A DNA stretch of 37,868 bases. Source: Selenomonas sp. (GTDB lineage: Bacteria > Bacillota_C > Negativicutes > Selenomonadales > Selenomonadaceae). Positions within the stretch are counted from its first letter, which is position 1, and every line of letters begins with the position of its first letter. Positions 29,913-37,868 of this stretch are shown piece by piece. The stretch covers positions 1 through 37,868 of the forward strand of contig NZ_JAILPX010000069.1 of the NCBI RefSeq assembly GCF_024699275.1, in the 5' to 3' direction. Position numbers and translations under genes: made by a program. The notes below the pieces were generated by a model, which did not search any database, was not told the origin of the DNA, and saw only the letters and a list, made by a program, of their open reading frames with translations.

Positions 29913-30938
29913 ATGGTAACGATAAAGCAAATCGCCGAACTATGCGGCGTTTCCCGGGGCACCGTAGACCGGGTGCTCAACAAGCGTGGCAATGTCAAAC
30001 CGGAAAAGGAACGCCTGATTGTCGAAATGGCCAAAAAACTCAACTATCGTCCCAATCCGGCAGGCAAGGCATTGGCTGCCCGCAAGAAACATCCCGTGGT
30101 GGGCGTGCTGATTGCCTCCGAGGGTGTGGATTTCTTTGCCGATATGCTCAACACTATGCATCATGCCGCCGAGCGTTTTTCCTCCTATGGCATGGAGGTC
30201 ATCTGGCGCAGCATGAAGGGGTTCGATGCCGCCGAACAATGCCGCATCATCGACGAGCTCAAGGAAAAAATCAGCGGCCTGATCATCAATCCGGTCAACG
30301 ATTCTCAGGTGATTGCCAAAATCAATGAATGTGTAGCAGCTGGCCTGTTCGTGGTAACCATCAACAACGATGTGGAAGCCAGCCAACGCCATTGCTATGT
30401 GGGCAGTGATTATCTGCAGGGTGGCCGTACGGCAGGAGCCCTGCTGAAGATGCTCTGCCCCGCCAGCCTAAAAGCCGGCGTACTGCTGGGTTCCCGCCAT
30501 ATGCTGGGTCATCAACAGCGGCTGCAGGGTTTTCAGGAAATCATGCAAGACCATCCGGACTTTACCCTGCTGGATGTGGCGGAAACCGCTGATGATGATA
30601 TGCAGGCCTATGAAGCGGCCCGCAAACTCATCAGCGAACACCCGGAAGTCAACGCACTCTTCGTTGTTTCCTCCGGCGGCTACGGCACCGCCAGGGCAAT
30701 CCAGGCGGCCAAGCGGCAGGATATCACTATTGTAGCCTTCGATACCATCCCCAGCACCATTGAAATGATGAAAAAAGGGCTCATTAAAGCAGCCCTTTAC
30801 CAACATCCCCATCAACAAGGCCGCCGGGCCATGCAGGTGATGTTCGACTATCTGGTGAATGGCAGCAGGCCGGAGAAATCCGCCTACATCATGCGCAATG
30901 AAATCCGCATACTGGAAAACGTAGCCGACGATAACTGA
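29913..30938 (+). CDS. LacI-family transcriptional regulator, 341 aa
   Basis: The N-terminal LacI helix-turn-helix is TIKQIAELCGVSRGTVDRVL (residues 3-22), followed by the hinge NYRPNPAGKALAARK. The rest is a periplasmic-binding-protein-like effector domain of the ribose/galactose-binding type (HPVVGVLIASEGVDFFADM, AFDTIPSTIEMMKKGLI, YQHPHQQGRRAMQVM). It is likely sugar-responsive. No sugar genes are adjacent, and it is separated from panD by a terminator, so its targets are elsewhere or are itself. GGAAGG lies eight bases before ATG 29913. Confidence 0.88.
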   Translation: MVTIKQIAELCGVSRGTVDRVLNKRGNVKPEKERLIVEMAKKLNYRPNPAGKALAARKKHPVVGVLIASEGVDFFADMLNTMHHAAERFSSYGMEVIWRSMKGFDAAEQCRIIDELKEKISGLIINPVNDSQVIAKINECVAAGLFVVTINNDVEASQRHCYVGSDYLQGGRTAGALLKMLCPASLKAGVLLGSRHMLGHQQRLQGFQEIMQDHPDFTLLDVAETADDDMQAYEAARKLISEHPEVNALFVVSSGGYGTARAIQAAKRQDITIVAFDTIPSTIEMMKKGLIKAALYQHPHQQGRRAMQVMFDYLVNGSRPEKSAYIMRNEIRILENVADDN

Positions 30939-30955
30939 CGGCAGCCTTTGATCGC

Positions 30956-30996
30956 AAACAGCCCCTCAGGTACACCATGTACCTGAGGGGCTGTTT
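30956..30996. terminator. Bidirectional intrinsic terminator
   Basis: Perfect 19-base-pair stem (30956-30974 with 30978-30996), 3-base loop, with A and T runs at the outer ends. Placed between the convergent lacI and lutB-lutA genes. Confidence 0.9.
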
Positions 30997-31003
30997 TATG
31001 CGC

Positions 31004-33187
31004 TTATCTTGTTGCAATACACTCAGCCAGGATATCGGCTACGTGTTTTACCTTAATCCGAGGGTTTTGCTGGTTGAGGCCGCCACCAATCTGCATCATG
31101 CAGGCAGGGCAGGCAACCGCTACAGTATCCGCTTTGGTTCCTTCAATATTCTCCAGTTTATCATGAAGAATCGGCTTGGAAATCTCGCTGTACTTCACAC
31201 CGAAGGCACCCGCCATACCACAGCAACGATCGCTGTCCTTCATCTCCACGAAGTCTGCGCCGGTCATTCTGAGCAGTTCACGGGGTTGCTCCCAAACGCC
31301 CAAACCACGGCGCATATGACAGGAATCGTGATAGGTGATGCGGCTGCCTTTTTCGGCCTGGGGAAGGCTGCGGCCCTGCGCCTTGTACTGTTCCGCCACA
31401 AAGCTGGTGAACTCTCTGACCTTAGCGGCCACGGCTTCTGCTCTGGCCTGCCATTCGGCATCATCCTTAAAGAGCTCCTTATAGGTACGTTCCAGCGTTT
31501 CTGCACAGGTGGGGCAGGCGCTGATGATCACATCTGCTCCTGTAGCTTCCAGTGCTTCGATGTTCTGTTTGGCAATGACCTTGCCCGTATCCCGGTCACC
31601 CATACCCAATACCGGCTTGCCACAGCAGGTCTGTTCCTGGGGATAGGTAACGGCAATATTCAAATCCTGCAGGACCTTGATTACGGATTCGCCCGTATCC
31701 GGGAAGACGAAATCCATATTGCAGCCGCTGAAGAAAGCCGCCGTCATTACCGGATTCCTGGGGTTCGCTTTCTGCAGTTCCTCCGTGCGGTCACGCAATG
31801 GTTTGGCCGCAATTGCCGGGAGGCTTCTGCCATCTGTCATGCCCGAGAAGAACAACGGCAGATGGCGGATAAACTTGCCGGACTGCACCGGTTTCTGAGC
31901 CACGGAACCGATGCGCAGAAGAGAATGGAACACCTTGCGGTGCGTGAGTATATGTTGGAATGCGGTTTTTTCCGGCATGGAAAGACCATATTTCTTCACA
32001 TACCGTGCCCGCAGTTCGTCAATCAAATCGGGAATGGGAATTTCCCCGGGGCAAATGGTGGTACACTGGCGGCAGCCAATGCAAAGATCGCTGAACTTGG
32101 AGAAGGCCTCCATATTACCCAACAGCCCCGTAAGGATTGCACCAATGCCGCCGGAATAGATATGTCCATAGACATGTCCGCCTACCATGCGCCAGATAGG
32201 GCACACATTCAGACAGGATGCACAGCGGACGCACTGATATACCTGTTTCATCTTGGGGTCCTTGGCGGCGGCCAAACGGCCATTATCCAAGAGAATCACA
32301 TACTGTTTGCGGTTCTCTTCCACCCACTTGCCCTCTTTTTTGTAGATAATGGGCGTCGGGCCAGAAACCATCGTCATATAACTGGTCATGCGCTGACAGG
32401 TGCCATTACGCGGCAACAGGCGCAGAATCTTGGCAGCATCCTTAATCTTGGGAATCAGCTTCTCATAGCCAATCAGTACCACATGAATTTTCGGCGTAGT
32501 GGTAACCAGACGGGCATTGCCTTCGTTGGTGACAAGACCAATGGCACCATTTTCAGCAATACCAAAGTTTGCACCGGTAATTCCCAAATCGGCATTCAAA
32601 AATTCTTCCCGCAGAACGCGGCGAGCCGTATGAATCATATAGGAAATGTCGCTGGGAACCTCTTCATGAAGTTCCTGCTCAAAGAAACCTGCACACTGCT
32701 CCTTATTGAGGTGAATGGCCGGCATAACCATATGGGAAGGCTTCTGACCAGCCACGGAAAGCATCCACTCGCCCAGGTCGGTTTCCCGCACATGCAGGCC
32801 CGCATCCTCCAGAGCACCATTCAGTTTGATTTCCTCAGTGGCCATGGATTTGGATTTAACGATGCGCTTAACACCATTTTCCTCACAAATCTGCAACAGG
32901 ATTTTCTTGACCGCATCTCCATCAGCAGCCCGGAACACCTTGCCGCCCCGTTCTTCTACGGAATGCTGGAATTCGTCCGCCAAGGCATCAATATGGTCAA
33001 CAGCCCAACGCTTCATGGTGCGCAAATCGTCCCGCAAATCGTCGATACTATCCACATTGGCATAGGCTTTGAGCCTGGCCATCGGATACTCGGAAGTAAA
33101 CTTTGCCAAAGCTCCCTGCATGACGTTATCGTCAAGTTTCGTATGGATTTCCTTGCGGATATTGCGTTTTTCCTTTACAGCTGCCAT
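31004..33187 (-). CDS. LutB-LutA fusion: iron-sulfur lactate oxidation protein, 727 aa
   Basis: Subunit of the LUD-type L-lactate dehydrogenase complex, combining LutB and LutA in one chain as in LdhH of Desulfovibrio. Residues ~1-300 are the LUD domain (GITGANFGIAENGAIGLVTNEGNAR). Two 4Fe-4S sites follow: CVRCASCLNVCP near 317 and CIGCRQCTTICP near 371. Two CCG domains, the LutA/GlpC type, follow: TCCGKP near 522 with SACPTCAETL, and SCHMRRG near 623 with RCCGMAGAFG and ACPACMMQIG. ATG 33187 is chosen, with AGGAGGG eight bases upstream and the lutC stop two bases before it; TTG 33193 is too close. It oxidises lactate to pyruvate and passes electrons to a membrane or flavoprotein acceptor. 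Confidence 0.9.
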   Translation of the reverse strand: MAAVKEKRNIRKEIHTKLDDNVMQGALAKFTSEYPMARLKAYANVDSIDDLRDDLRTMKRWAVDHIDALADEFQHSVEERGGKVFRAADGDAVKKILLQICEENGVKRIVKSKSMATEEIKLNGALEDAGLHVRETDLGEWMLSVAGQKPSHMVMPAIHLNKEQCAGFFEQELHEEVPSDISYMIHTARRVLREEFLNADLGITGANFGIAENGAIGLVTNEGNARLVTTTPKIHVVLIGYEKLIPKIKDAAKILRLLPRNGTCQRMTSYMTMVSGPTPIIYKKEGKWVEENRKQYVILLDNGRLAAAKDPKMKQVYQCVRCASCLNVCPIWRMVGGHVYGHIYSGGIGAILTGLLGNMEAFSKFSDLCIGCRQCTTICPGEIPIPDLIDELRARYVKKYGLSMPEKTAFQHILTHRKVFHSLLRIGSVAQKPVQSGKFIRHLPLFFSGMTDGRSLPAIAAKPLRDRTEELQKANPRNPVMTAAFFSGCNMDFVFPDTGESVIKVLQDLNIAVTYPQEQTCCGKPVLGMGDRDTGKVIAKQNIEALEATGADVIISACPTCAETLERTYKELFKDDAEWQARAEAVAAKVREFTSFVAEQYKAQGRSLPQAEKGSRITYHDSCHMRRGLGVWEQPRELLRMTGADFVEMKDSDRCCGMAGAFGVKYSEISKPILHDKLENIEGTKADTVAVACPACMMQIGGGLNQQNPRIKVKHVADILAECIATR

Positions 33188-33189
33188 GG

Positions 33190-33807
33190 TCAAGCCCTCC
33201 TCTGTGCTGGTTCATCAACGGCAATCACGATAAATCTGCCGGGACCGTGTACCCCCAAACTCAGGACACGTTCAATATCCGCAGTACGGGAAGGCCCTGT
33301 AATAAAGCCCATATAGCCCTTCTTATAAACCTTGGAAATCACCCGGAAGGCCGTGTCGATATTCTTTACCATATGGTCAGCCTGCAAAAAGACAATATGT
33401 GTCGGGGGGAGCATACCGGTGACTCGGGACTCGTAGGAGGCTGTATCCACACAAACACTGCCACTTTCACCCACACCGAATTCTGCCGTAGAGATCCCTA
33501 AATCTGCCTGCGGTGCATGCTCTGCAATGGCAAATTTATCCGTATATACCGTACGGCCGTCACTTTGCAGATGCTGATACATCATACCTAAGCGCGGATT
33601 TTCTTCCCCGCCTACCGCCAGGATTTCCTTGGCTTCCATATCCTGTACCAGCCCCTGTAAAAGCTGCTCTGCCTCCTGCCAAGTACCAGCATGAATCAGC
33701 TCGGTAGCTGCCGCCTTGGTATTCTCTGCGAACTCGTCCCAGTATTTACCGCTGACCAGCTGCTCGTCAAAGGCATTGGCCGGCCAATCTGCACATACTT
33801 TTTCCAT
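33190..33807 (-). CDS. lutC: LutC-like LUD-domain protein, 205 aa
   Basis: Partner of LutAB in lactate utilisation. The LUD domain shows LGISTAEFGVGESGSVCVDTASYESRV, then MLPPTHIVFLQADHMV and FITGPSRTADIERVLSLGVHGPGRFIVIAVD, all typical of LutC. GGGGGAG six bases before ATG 33807 fixes the start; the frame is open a further ten codons. First gene of the lut operon, with the lutB-lutA fusion two bases downstream. No lactate permease is adjacent. Confidence 0.9.
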   Translation of the reverse strand: MEKVCADWPANAFDEQLVSGKYWDEFAENTKAAATELIHAGTWQEAEQLLQGLVQDMEAKEILAVGGEENPRLGMMYQHLQSDGRTVYTDKFAIAEHAPQADLGISTAEFGVGESGSVCVDTASYESRVTGMLPPTHIVFLQADHMVKNIDTAFRVISKVYKKGYMGFITGPSRTADIERVLSLGVHGPGRFIVIAVDEPAQRRA

Positions 33808-33856
33808 AAAGGCTCCCCCTTTGTTAAATACAACCACTCTCCTATAATACCTATAA

Positions 33857-33871
33857 ATTCATCATATGAAT
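33857..33871 (-). promoter_or_regulatory. Palindromic operator candidate at the lut start site
   Basis: ATTCAT-CAT-ATGAAT, a perfect 6-base dyad immediately downstream of the lut -10 and over the expected start of transcription. The FCD/GntR regulator encoded at 34005-34682 is the obvious candidate to bind it. Confidence 0.5.
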
Positions 33872-33900
33872 ATTATATATTTATTTTCTGAAAATGTCAA
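33872..33900 (-). promoter_or_regulatory. lutC: Consensus sigma-A promoter of the lut operon
   Basis: Minus strand TTGACA (33900-33895), 17 bases, TATAAT (33877-33872), a perfect consensus match. A promoter this strong normally needs repression. Confidence 0.88.
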
Positions 33901-33938
33901 CTTTTCATTCATTCGTTCTAGGCATTAAACAATGCCTG

Positions 33939-34002
33939 CAAAATGCAACGGCCCCCATAAGTTAGTCCAATCAATCTAACTTATGGGGGCCGCTGCATTT
34001 TG
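33939..34002 (-). terminator. Long-stem terminator after the GntR gene
   Basis: 27-base arms (33939-33965 and 33976-34002) pair with a single mismatch around a 10-base loop. It begins two bases past the gntR stop and separates that transcript from the lut promoter. Confidence 0.85.
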
Positions 34003-34004
34003 TA

Positions 34005-34682
34005 TCAGCTCATATTTTCCCGGACAAATTCCCGCAACAGCTGCAGATGCATATTCATATAGCTGGCAGCATCATTAGGCCGTCCTTCGTAGATTGCCTT
34101 GGCAATCTTACGATGATAGCGAATGGTATTGCTATCCCGTTGTGCATCTTTCGTGATTTCGATGTTTTTAGCAATAGATGTATTGAGGATATAGGTAAGA
34201 TTCCCAAACACCCGGTTGCCGCTGGCCTCTGCAATCAGCCGATGAAAGCGGGCATCAGCTGCCACGTAGGACACACCTTCGGCAATACAACGCTCCACTT
34301 CAGCAGCCTGATCAACAATCGCGGCCCTTTCCTCCGGAGTGGCCTTTGTGGCTGCCAATCTCGCCACATGGGGTTCAAACAGCAGACGCACATCCAGCAT
34401 ATCCACAATCAGGTCTTTGTCATCTTCGATAAAGGTCAGCCCCAAGGGATCATCGGGAATCCCCCGCTGATGAGAGACATAGGAACCAGCCCCCTGACGG
34501 ATATCGAGAATATTCCTTGCCGCCAATAGCTTGATGCCCTCTCGCAAAGTCCCTCTGCCCACGCCGAGTTTCTCCATAAAGACCGGCTCCGTAGGCAGCT
34601 TGTCCCCGGGCTTCAAATGATTTTCCAAAATGTATTGAATAATGGACTGCGCCGTATCTTCGGCTAATGTTGCTTTTGCCAT
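34005..34682 (-). CDS. GntR-family regulator with FCD domain (LutR/LldR-like), 225 aa
   Basis: Winged helix-turn-helix of the FadR subfamily at the N-terminus (LKPGDKLPTEPVFMEKLGVGRGTLREGIKLLAARNIL). A C-terminal FCD ligand domain follows, with the metal-site histidines in DARFHRLIAEASGN, RYHRKIAKAIYEG and YMNMHLQLL. FCD regulators next to lut or lld genes usually sense lactate and repress, so I infer control of the lut operon just downstream. ATG 34682 shares its A with the TAA of the phosphohexomutase gene (TAATG) and lacks a strong site of its own, so its translation is probably coupled. Confidence 0.87.
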   Translation of the reverse strand: MAKATLAEDTAQSIIQYILENHLKPGDKLPTEPVFMEKLGVGRGTLREGIKLLAARNILDIRQGAGSYVSHQRGIPDDPLGLTFIEDDKDLIVDMLDVRLLFEPHVARLAATKATPEERAAIVDQAAEVERCIAEGVSYVAADARFHRLIAEASGNRVFGNLTYILNTSIAKNIEITKDAQRDSNTIRYHRKIAKAIYEGRPNDAASYMNMHLQLLREFVRENMS

Positions 34683-36190
34683 TATTTTTCAAACACGCTC
34701 ATATCCAAGCTGGTAAAGCCCGCGAGCAATTCCTTTACTTTTTTTGCGATGAGTTGAACACCGCCCTCCTTGCGGCTTTCCACATTCAACGGCATGTTGG
34801 GGTCATGCAGGGACATGCGCAGCAGTGCCCACCCATCCGGGAATACCAGACGCACGCCTTCATAGGACGGCGTCGCAATCTTAAGACCTGCTTCCTTGGC
34901 TCTTTCGGCAAAGACCTTAAGCACTTCATTTCCATAACCGCGGAAATCATCTTCCCCCTTAATCTTCAGCCGAAATTCCTGCCCTTCCACAGGTTCACCC
35001 AATTTAGCGACCAGATCCGAAAGCTTCTTGCCCTTAGCCCGGGCTTTGGCAGCTGCAATCAGCAATTTGACCGCCAAATAGGCACCATCGTCCAAATAAT
35101 AGTTCTCCGACAGGGCACCGTGACCAGAAGTCTCGATTGCCAGCGGCGAAACCGTGCCAGCCTTATTCTGGCGAATACATTCATCAATCACATTCTTATA
35201 GCCCCGCATATAGCGCAGATGTTTGAGCCCCAGTTCCTTTTCCAGGAAAACAGTCAGTTCATCACTGGTTACGGAATCCGTAATGATGGTGCTGCCGGGA
35301 TAATCCGGTGCAAGGATTGCCGCCATCATGGCAATCAGGGCATTGCGGCTGATTTCTTTGCCGTTTTTCAGCACAGCACTCATGCGGTCAACATCCGTAT
35401 CGAAAATCAACCCCAAATCCGCACGACTGTCCAGCACGGCTTTCTTGATGGCCGCCATGGCCTGCTTGTTTTCCGGGTTCGGTATGTGATTTGGGAAATG
35501 ACCATCCGGCTCCAGAAATACACTGCCAGATGTATCCGCACCCAAACGGCCCAGAACCTGAGAAGCAAAGAAGCCCCCCGCACCATTACCGGCATCTACC
35601 ACAATGTGCATGCCCTTCAGGGGTTCATTTTCGCCGCCCAAAGCCTGGCGAATCTTCTTGCGCAGATGATGACCATAACGTTCAATCAAATCGTATTTCT
35701 GTACTTTGGCCAAATTACCTTCAATTACAGGGTTCCGGGAAGCATTTTTCAGAATGGCGATGACTTCATCATGCTCTACGCCGCCCTCCTTGGTGAAAAA
35801 TTTCAGCCCATTGCGATTATAGGGCAGATGACTGGCTGTGATCATGATGGAGCCATCCATTTTCGTTTCCGGGAAAACGATGGACATAAACATAGCCGGG
35901 GTCGAAGCCAGGCCACAATCCACTGCAACCACGCCCGCCGCTGTCAACGCATGCAGGACAGCCTTCTTGAGATCACCAGCAGACAGACGGGAATCATGAC
36001 CAACCGCGATGCGTAAATCCTTTTTCTTCTTGCCAGTCTTCTCGGCCAGGAAATCCAGAAATCCGCTGGCAATCACATTGGCTGCATCTGTACTCAGTGT
36101 CACCGGTTCATCTGCCACACCTTCTATAGCCACACCACGTACATCACTGCCATTAGCCAGTTTCATGAGATTCTTTTCCGGAATAATCAT
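34682..36190 (-). CDS. Phosphomannomutase/phosphoglucomutase, 502 aa
   Basis: Alpha-D-phosphohexomutase that interconverts hexose 1- and 6-phosphates for nucleotide sugar synthesis. The phosphoserine loop is IMITASHLPYNRNG near residue 117. The metal loop is LIFDTDVDRM, the DTDVDR form known in one subfamily instead of DGDGDR. The sugar loop is AIETSGHGALSENY, and the phosphate loop region is RLVFPDGWALLRMSLHDPNMPL. All four domains are present. ATG 36190 follows GGGGGG; a TTG six bases upstream is also in frame. It lies between gmhA and gntR, so it is likely part of an envelope sugar cluster. Confidence 0.9.
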   Translation of the reverse strand: MIIPEKNLMKLANGSDVRGVAIEGVADEPVTLSTDAANVIASGFLDFLAEKTGKKKKDLRIAVGHDSRLSAGDLKKAVLHALTAAGVVAVDCGLASTPAMFMSIVFPETKMDGSIMITASHLPYNRNGLKFFTKEGGVEHDEVIAILKNASRNPVIEGNLAKVQKYDLIERYGHHLRKKIRQALGGENEPLKGMHIVVDAGNGAGGFFASQVLGRLGADTSGSVFLEPDGHFPNHIPNPENKQAMAAIKKAVLDSRADLGLIFDTDVDRMSAVLKNGKEISRNALIAMMAAILAPDYPGSTIITDSVTSDELTVFLEKELGLKHLRYMRGYKNVIDECIRQNKAGTVSPLAIETSGHGALSENYYLDDGAYLAVKLLIAAAKARAKGKKLSDLVAKLGEPVEGQEFRLKIKGEDDFRGYGNEVLKVFAERAKEAGLKIATPSYEGVRLVFPDGWALLRMSLHDPNMPLNVESRKEGGVQLIAKKVKELLAGFTSLDMSVFEK

Positions 36191-36266
36191 AAACAATGCC
36201 CCCCTTATTCTTCATACATTCTAAAATATTCGCCCTATGGAGAAAATATCCTGCTAATATGCGCGC

Positions 36267-36301
36267 AAATGGAGTGTTACCGGAAAGGCAACACTCCATT
36301 T
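36267..36301 (-). terminator. Hairpin between gmhA and the phosphohexomutase gene
   Basis: 12-base-pair stem (36267-36278 with 36290-36301) and an 11-base loop, starting right after the gmhA stop on the minus strand. It has only three Ts after the stem, so it is a weak terminator or processing hairpin. Confidence 0.55.
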
Positions 36302-36302
36302 C

Positions 36303-36959
36303 TCAATCGCCAAAAAACTCATTTTCTACGGCAATACATAACATATGATACACCGGCAAATGCAATTCCTGAATCTTAAAGGTTTCCGTTTCCGGCACGC
36401 AGATATTAATGTCGGCCAAACCGCAAGCTTTAATCTTGCCCCCACTTTGCCCCAACAAGCCGATGGATTTCACACCTTTGACCTTAGCCATCTCCAAGGC
36501 ATAAATCACATTGGTGCTGTTGCCCGAAGTGGAAATAGCCAGCAATACATCACCTTCATCCCCCATCCCCAGCAATTGCTGAGCAAAGGACAAATCCGGA
36601 GCCTGGTCATTGGCAAAAGCCGTATTCAATGCCACCTGATTCACCATGGAAAGGGCTGGCAGCGCTCCCTGCAGGTTATCAATGAGATACTGAGCATCTT
36701 CGCCGCAATGGGCACGAATCTTAGCGGCCAGTTCTCCTTTGATTTCCCGCTTCAGCAAGAAGCCCTTCATAAGCTCGCCGACGATATGTTCGCTGTCTGA
36801 AGCACTGCCACCATTGCCGCAGGCAATGAGTTTGTGCCCCTCGCGGTAGCTGTCACAGATAACCTCCACAGCCGCCTGCAAATCCGCACGGCATTCAGAA
36901 AGCTGCGGATAACGCACAATTAAATCTTCGACACATTTTAAAGTTGATTCTTTAACCAA
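36303..36959 (-). CDS. gmhA: SIS-domain phosphoheptose isomerase, GmhA-like, 218 aa
   Basis: Converts sedoheptulose 7-phosphate to D-glycero-D-manno-heptose 7-phosphate for LPS inner core heptose. The SIS fold shows IACGNGGSASDSEHIVGELM, DVLLAISTSGNSTNVIYAL and SIGLLGQSGGKIK. The E and H residues near the C-terminus, in TFKIQELHLPVYHMLCIAVE, match the GmhA zinc/catalytic pair. It starts with TTG 36959, eight bases after AGGGAG; no nearby ATG is in frame. The presence of this gene supports an LPS-bearing organism. It is slightly longer than E. coli GmhA (192 residues), and another SIS isomerase cannot be fully excluded. Confidence 0.85.
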   Translation of the reverse strand: MVKESTLKCVEDLIVRYPQLSECRADLQAAVEVICDSYREGHKLIACGNGGSASDSEHIVGELMKGFLLKREIKGELAAKIRAHCGEDAQYLIDNLQGALPALSMVNQVALNTAFANDQAPDLSFAQQLLGMGDEGDVLLAISTSGNSTNVIYALEMAKVKGVKSIGLLGQSGGKIKACGLADINICVPETETFKIQELHLPVYHMLCIAVENEFFGD

Positions 36960-36990
36960 AACAAAAACTCCCTAATATACTGGTAACTCG

Positions 36991-37656
36991 TTATTTATTC
37001 CGATATTTATCTGCCATACTACGGGCATCGTAACCATCCTGCGGGCCACGAATGTCCTGAATCGGCTGATGGTTACGCGGCGTAATGTCAATCGGCTCAT
37101 TGCTGCGATTGTAATGATTCATCTGCGAAGCATACACATTTTCCTTGCCACGATTGCGGAACTTGTTCCAAGCCCAACGAATCAGCATAAATACTGCCAG
37201 CAGCATAACGACATTGGCAATTACGCCGAAAATATCCCCCAGCATACTGCTGCCAAAGAGATTGCCAAGCATGGACCCCAGCAGCATACCACCGGCCAGC
37301 AGGCCTACCGTGCGCAGGGCATTGCCCCAGCGGCTGCCACTCTGCGTATTCGCAGCGGTGTTCGCATTGGCATTGCTCTTGCTGCCCGCAGTGGGCGCAT
37401 TCTTGTCCAGACTCTTGGCATCTTTGGACGGCTTATAGGTATCGCCGCTGCCCGATACGGATTTATGGGTATCGCTATTGCTCTTGGGGGCAGCTTTCGG
37501 CGCAGCAGCCTTGGGTGCACTCTTGGCACCACCGCCCAGCTTGGCACCGCCCTTGGCGGCATAAGCCGTAGCCGCAAAATCTGCATTAATCATGGGAACC
37601 GTAGTCATAACCATTGCCCCGACCATCAGCGAGGCGAGGATTTTCTTCATCTTCAT
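36991..37656 (-). CDS. Secreted or membrane protein with low-complexity linker and short hydrophobic domain, 221 aa
   Basis: The signal peptide MKMKKILASLMVGAMVMTTV runs to a likely cleavage after ATAYA near residue 33. Residues ~34-105 are low complexity, rich in Ala, Gly, Lys, Ser and Asn (APKAAAPKAAPKSN and similar). A glycine-rich hydrophobic region (~113-165: LLAGGMLLGSMLGNLFGSSM, then a full membrane helix) follows, then a basic hydrophilic tail. The layout resembles the N-terminal part of bacterial Tim44-like proteins without the Tim44 domain. AAGGAG precedes ATG 37656. Function unknown. Confidence 0.72.
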   Translation of the reverse strand: MKMKKILASLMVGAMVMTTVPMINADFAATAYAAKGGAKLGGGAKSAPKAAAPKAAPKSNSDTHKSVSGSGDTYKPSKDAKSLDKNAPTAGSKSNANANTAANTQSGSRWGNALRTVGLLAGGMLLGSMLGNLFGSSMLGDIFGVIANVVMLLAVFMLIRWAWNKFRNRGKENVYASQMNHYNRSNEPIDITPRNHQPIQDIRGPQDGYDARSMADKYRNK

Positions 37657-37681
37657 GTCAATTTCTCCTTTGACTTAGCCA

Positions 37682-37868
37682 TTATTCCTTATAGGATTTA
37701 ATATCTTCCGGGAACGCATAGATTTCCCCTACCGTGTCCAGCTCACCGGACAGATAGCGATCAATATCGTCCACATCAATATAAAGCTTGCAATCGAGGT
37801 CCAGATATCCCTGTTCCGCGCCGTTTGACAGGTCGCGAATCGCCATCAGTTTTTCCCGGAGCTTTAAC
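37682..37868 (-). CDS. C-terminal end of an unrecognised protein (5' part beyond window)
   Basis: The frame is open from the right edge to TAA at 37682-37684, 61 codons. The visible end is acidic (GYLDLDCKLYIDVDDIDRYL, then AFPEDIKSYKE). No motif is recognised. It ends 25 bases before the secreted protein gene and is likely in the same operon. Confidence 0.6.
   Translation of the reverse strand, partial: LKLREKLMAIRDLSNGAEQGYLDLDCKLYIDVDDIDRYLSGELDTVGEIYAFPEDIKSYKE

Noticed and set aside
30977..33316. Plus-strand open frame of 779 codons opposite the lut genes
   Set aside because: It is the antisense shadow of lutB-lutA: the minus-strand product has complete Fe-S and CCG motifs, while this frame has no recognisable domain or ribosome site.
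34667..36016. Plus-strand open frame of 449 codons opposite the phosphohexomutase
   Set aside because: Shadow frame; the minus strand encodes a full phosphohexomutase with all four active-site loops.

Overview
The window looks like a chromosomal segment of a diderm Firmicute of the class Negativicutes, most likely a Selenomonas-like member of the Selenomonadaceae. This is inference from gene content. A T-box riboswitch, SufU, sigma-A promoters and strong AGGAGG ribosome binding sites are Firmicute traits. A gmhA-type heptose isomerase, a WbaP-type sugar transferase and a GtrB-type polyprenyl glycosyltransferase indicate an LPS-bearing outer envelope. No tRNA, rRNA, CRISPR array, insertion sequence or prophage was seen; this is mostly housekeeping chromosome with dense regulation.

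Layout. 1-1900: the left edge cuts a polyprenyl glycosylphosphotransferase gene, preceded by a 56-residue ribbon-helix-helix regulator with a strong promoter carrying direct repeats; a divergent XRE regulator follows. 1900-5000: an MFS transporter governed by a T-box whose specifier reads AUC (isoleucine), then an ArsB/NhaD-type ion transporter. 4988-11736: a six-gene minus-strand operon with two MqnE-like radical SAM enzymes, MqnC, an MTAP-family phosphorylase, a MoxR ATPase and a VWA protein, which is the most unusual assembly here. 11984-15121: a small secreted His-rich protein and a GtrB plus GT-C-like pair. 15285-21451: a Crp-family regulator and a flavin reductase, then a DnaA-box cluster, then sufCBDSU with an IscR-like operator downstream of its promoter.

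21612-31000 is plus strand: a membrane EAL phosphodiesterase with a periplasmic solute-binding sensor, a promoter-plus-terminator unit (small RNA or attenuator), an iron alcohol dehydrogenase, an acyl-CoA ligase, a panS-panC-panD operon behind a long leader with its own terminator, and a LacI regulator. 31004-37868 is minus strand: an orphan gene end, a secreted/membrane protein, gmhA, a phosphohexomutase coupled to an FCD/GntR regulator, then lutC and a lutB-lutA fusion for lactate oxidation behind a consensus promoter.

How the parts fit: the mqn genes supply part of the futalosine menaquinone route for anaerobic respiration, the lut genes feed electrons from lactate, and suf supplies the Fe-S clusters that both sets need. 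The pan operon appears designed to import pantoate or ketopantoate and finish pantothenate, since panB and panE are absent locally. Start codons were reassigned wherever a better Shine-Dalgarno sequence sits inside the longest reading frame; this affects the VWA, mqnC, suf, crp, adh, lut and pgm genes.
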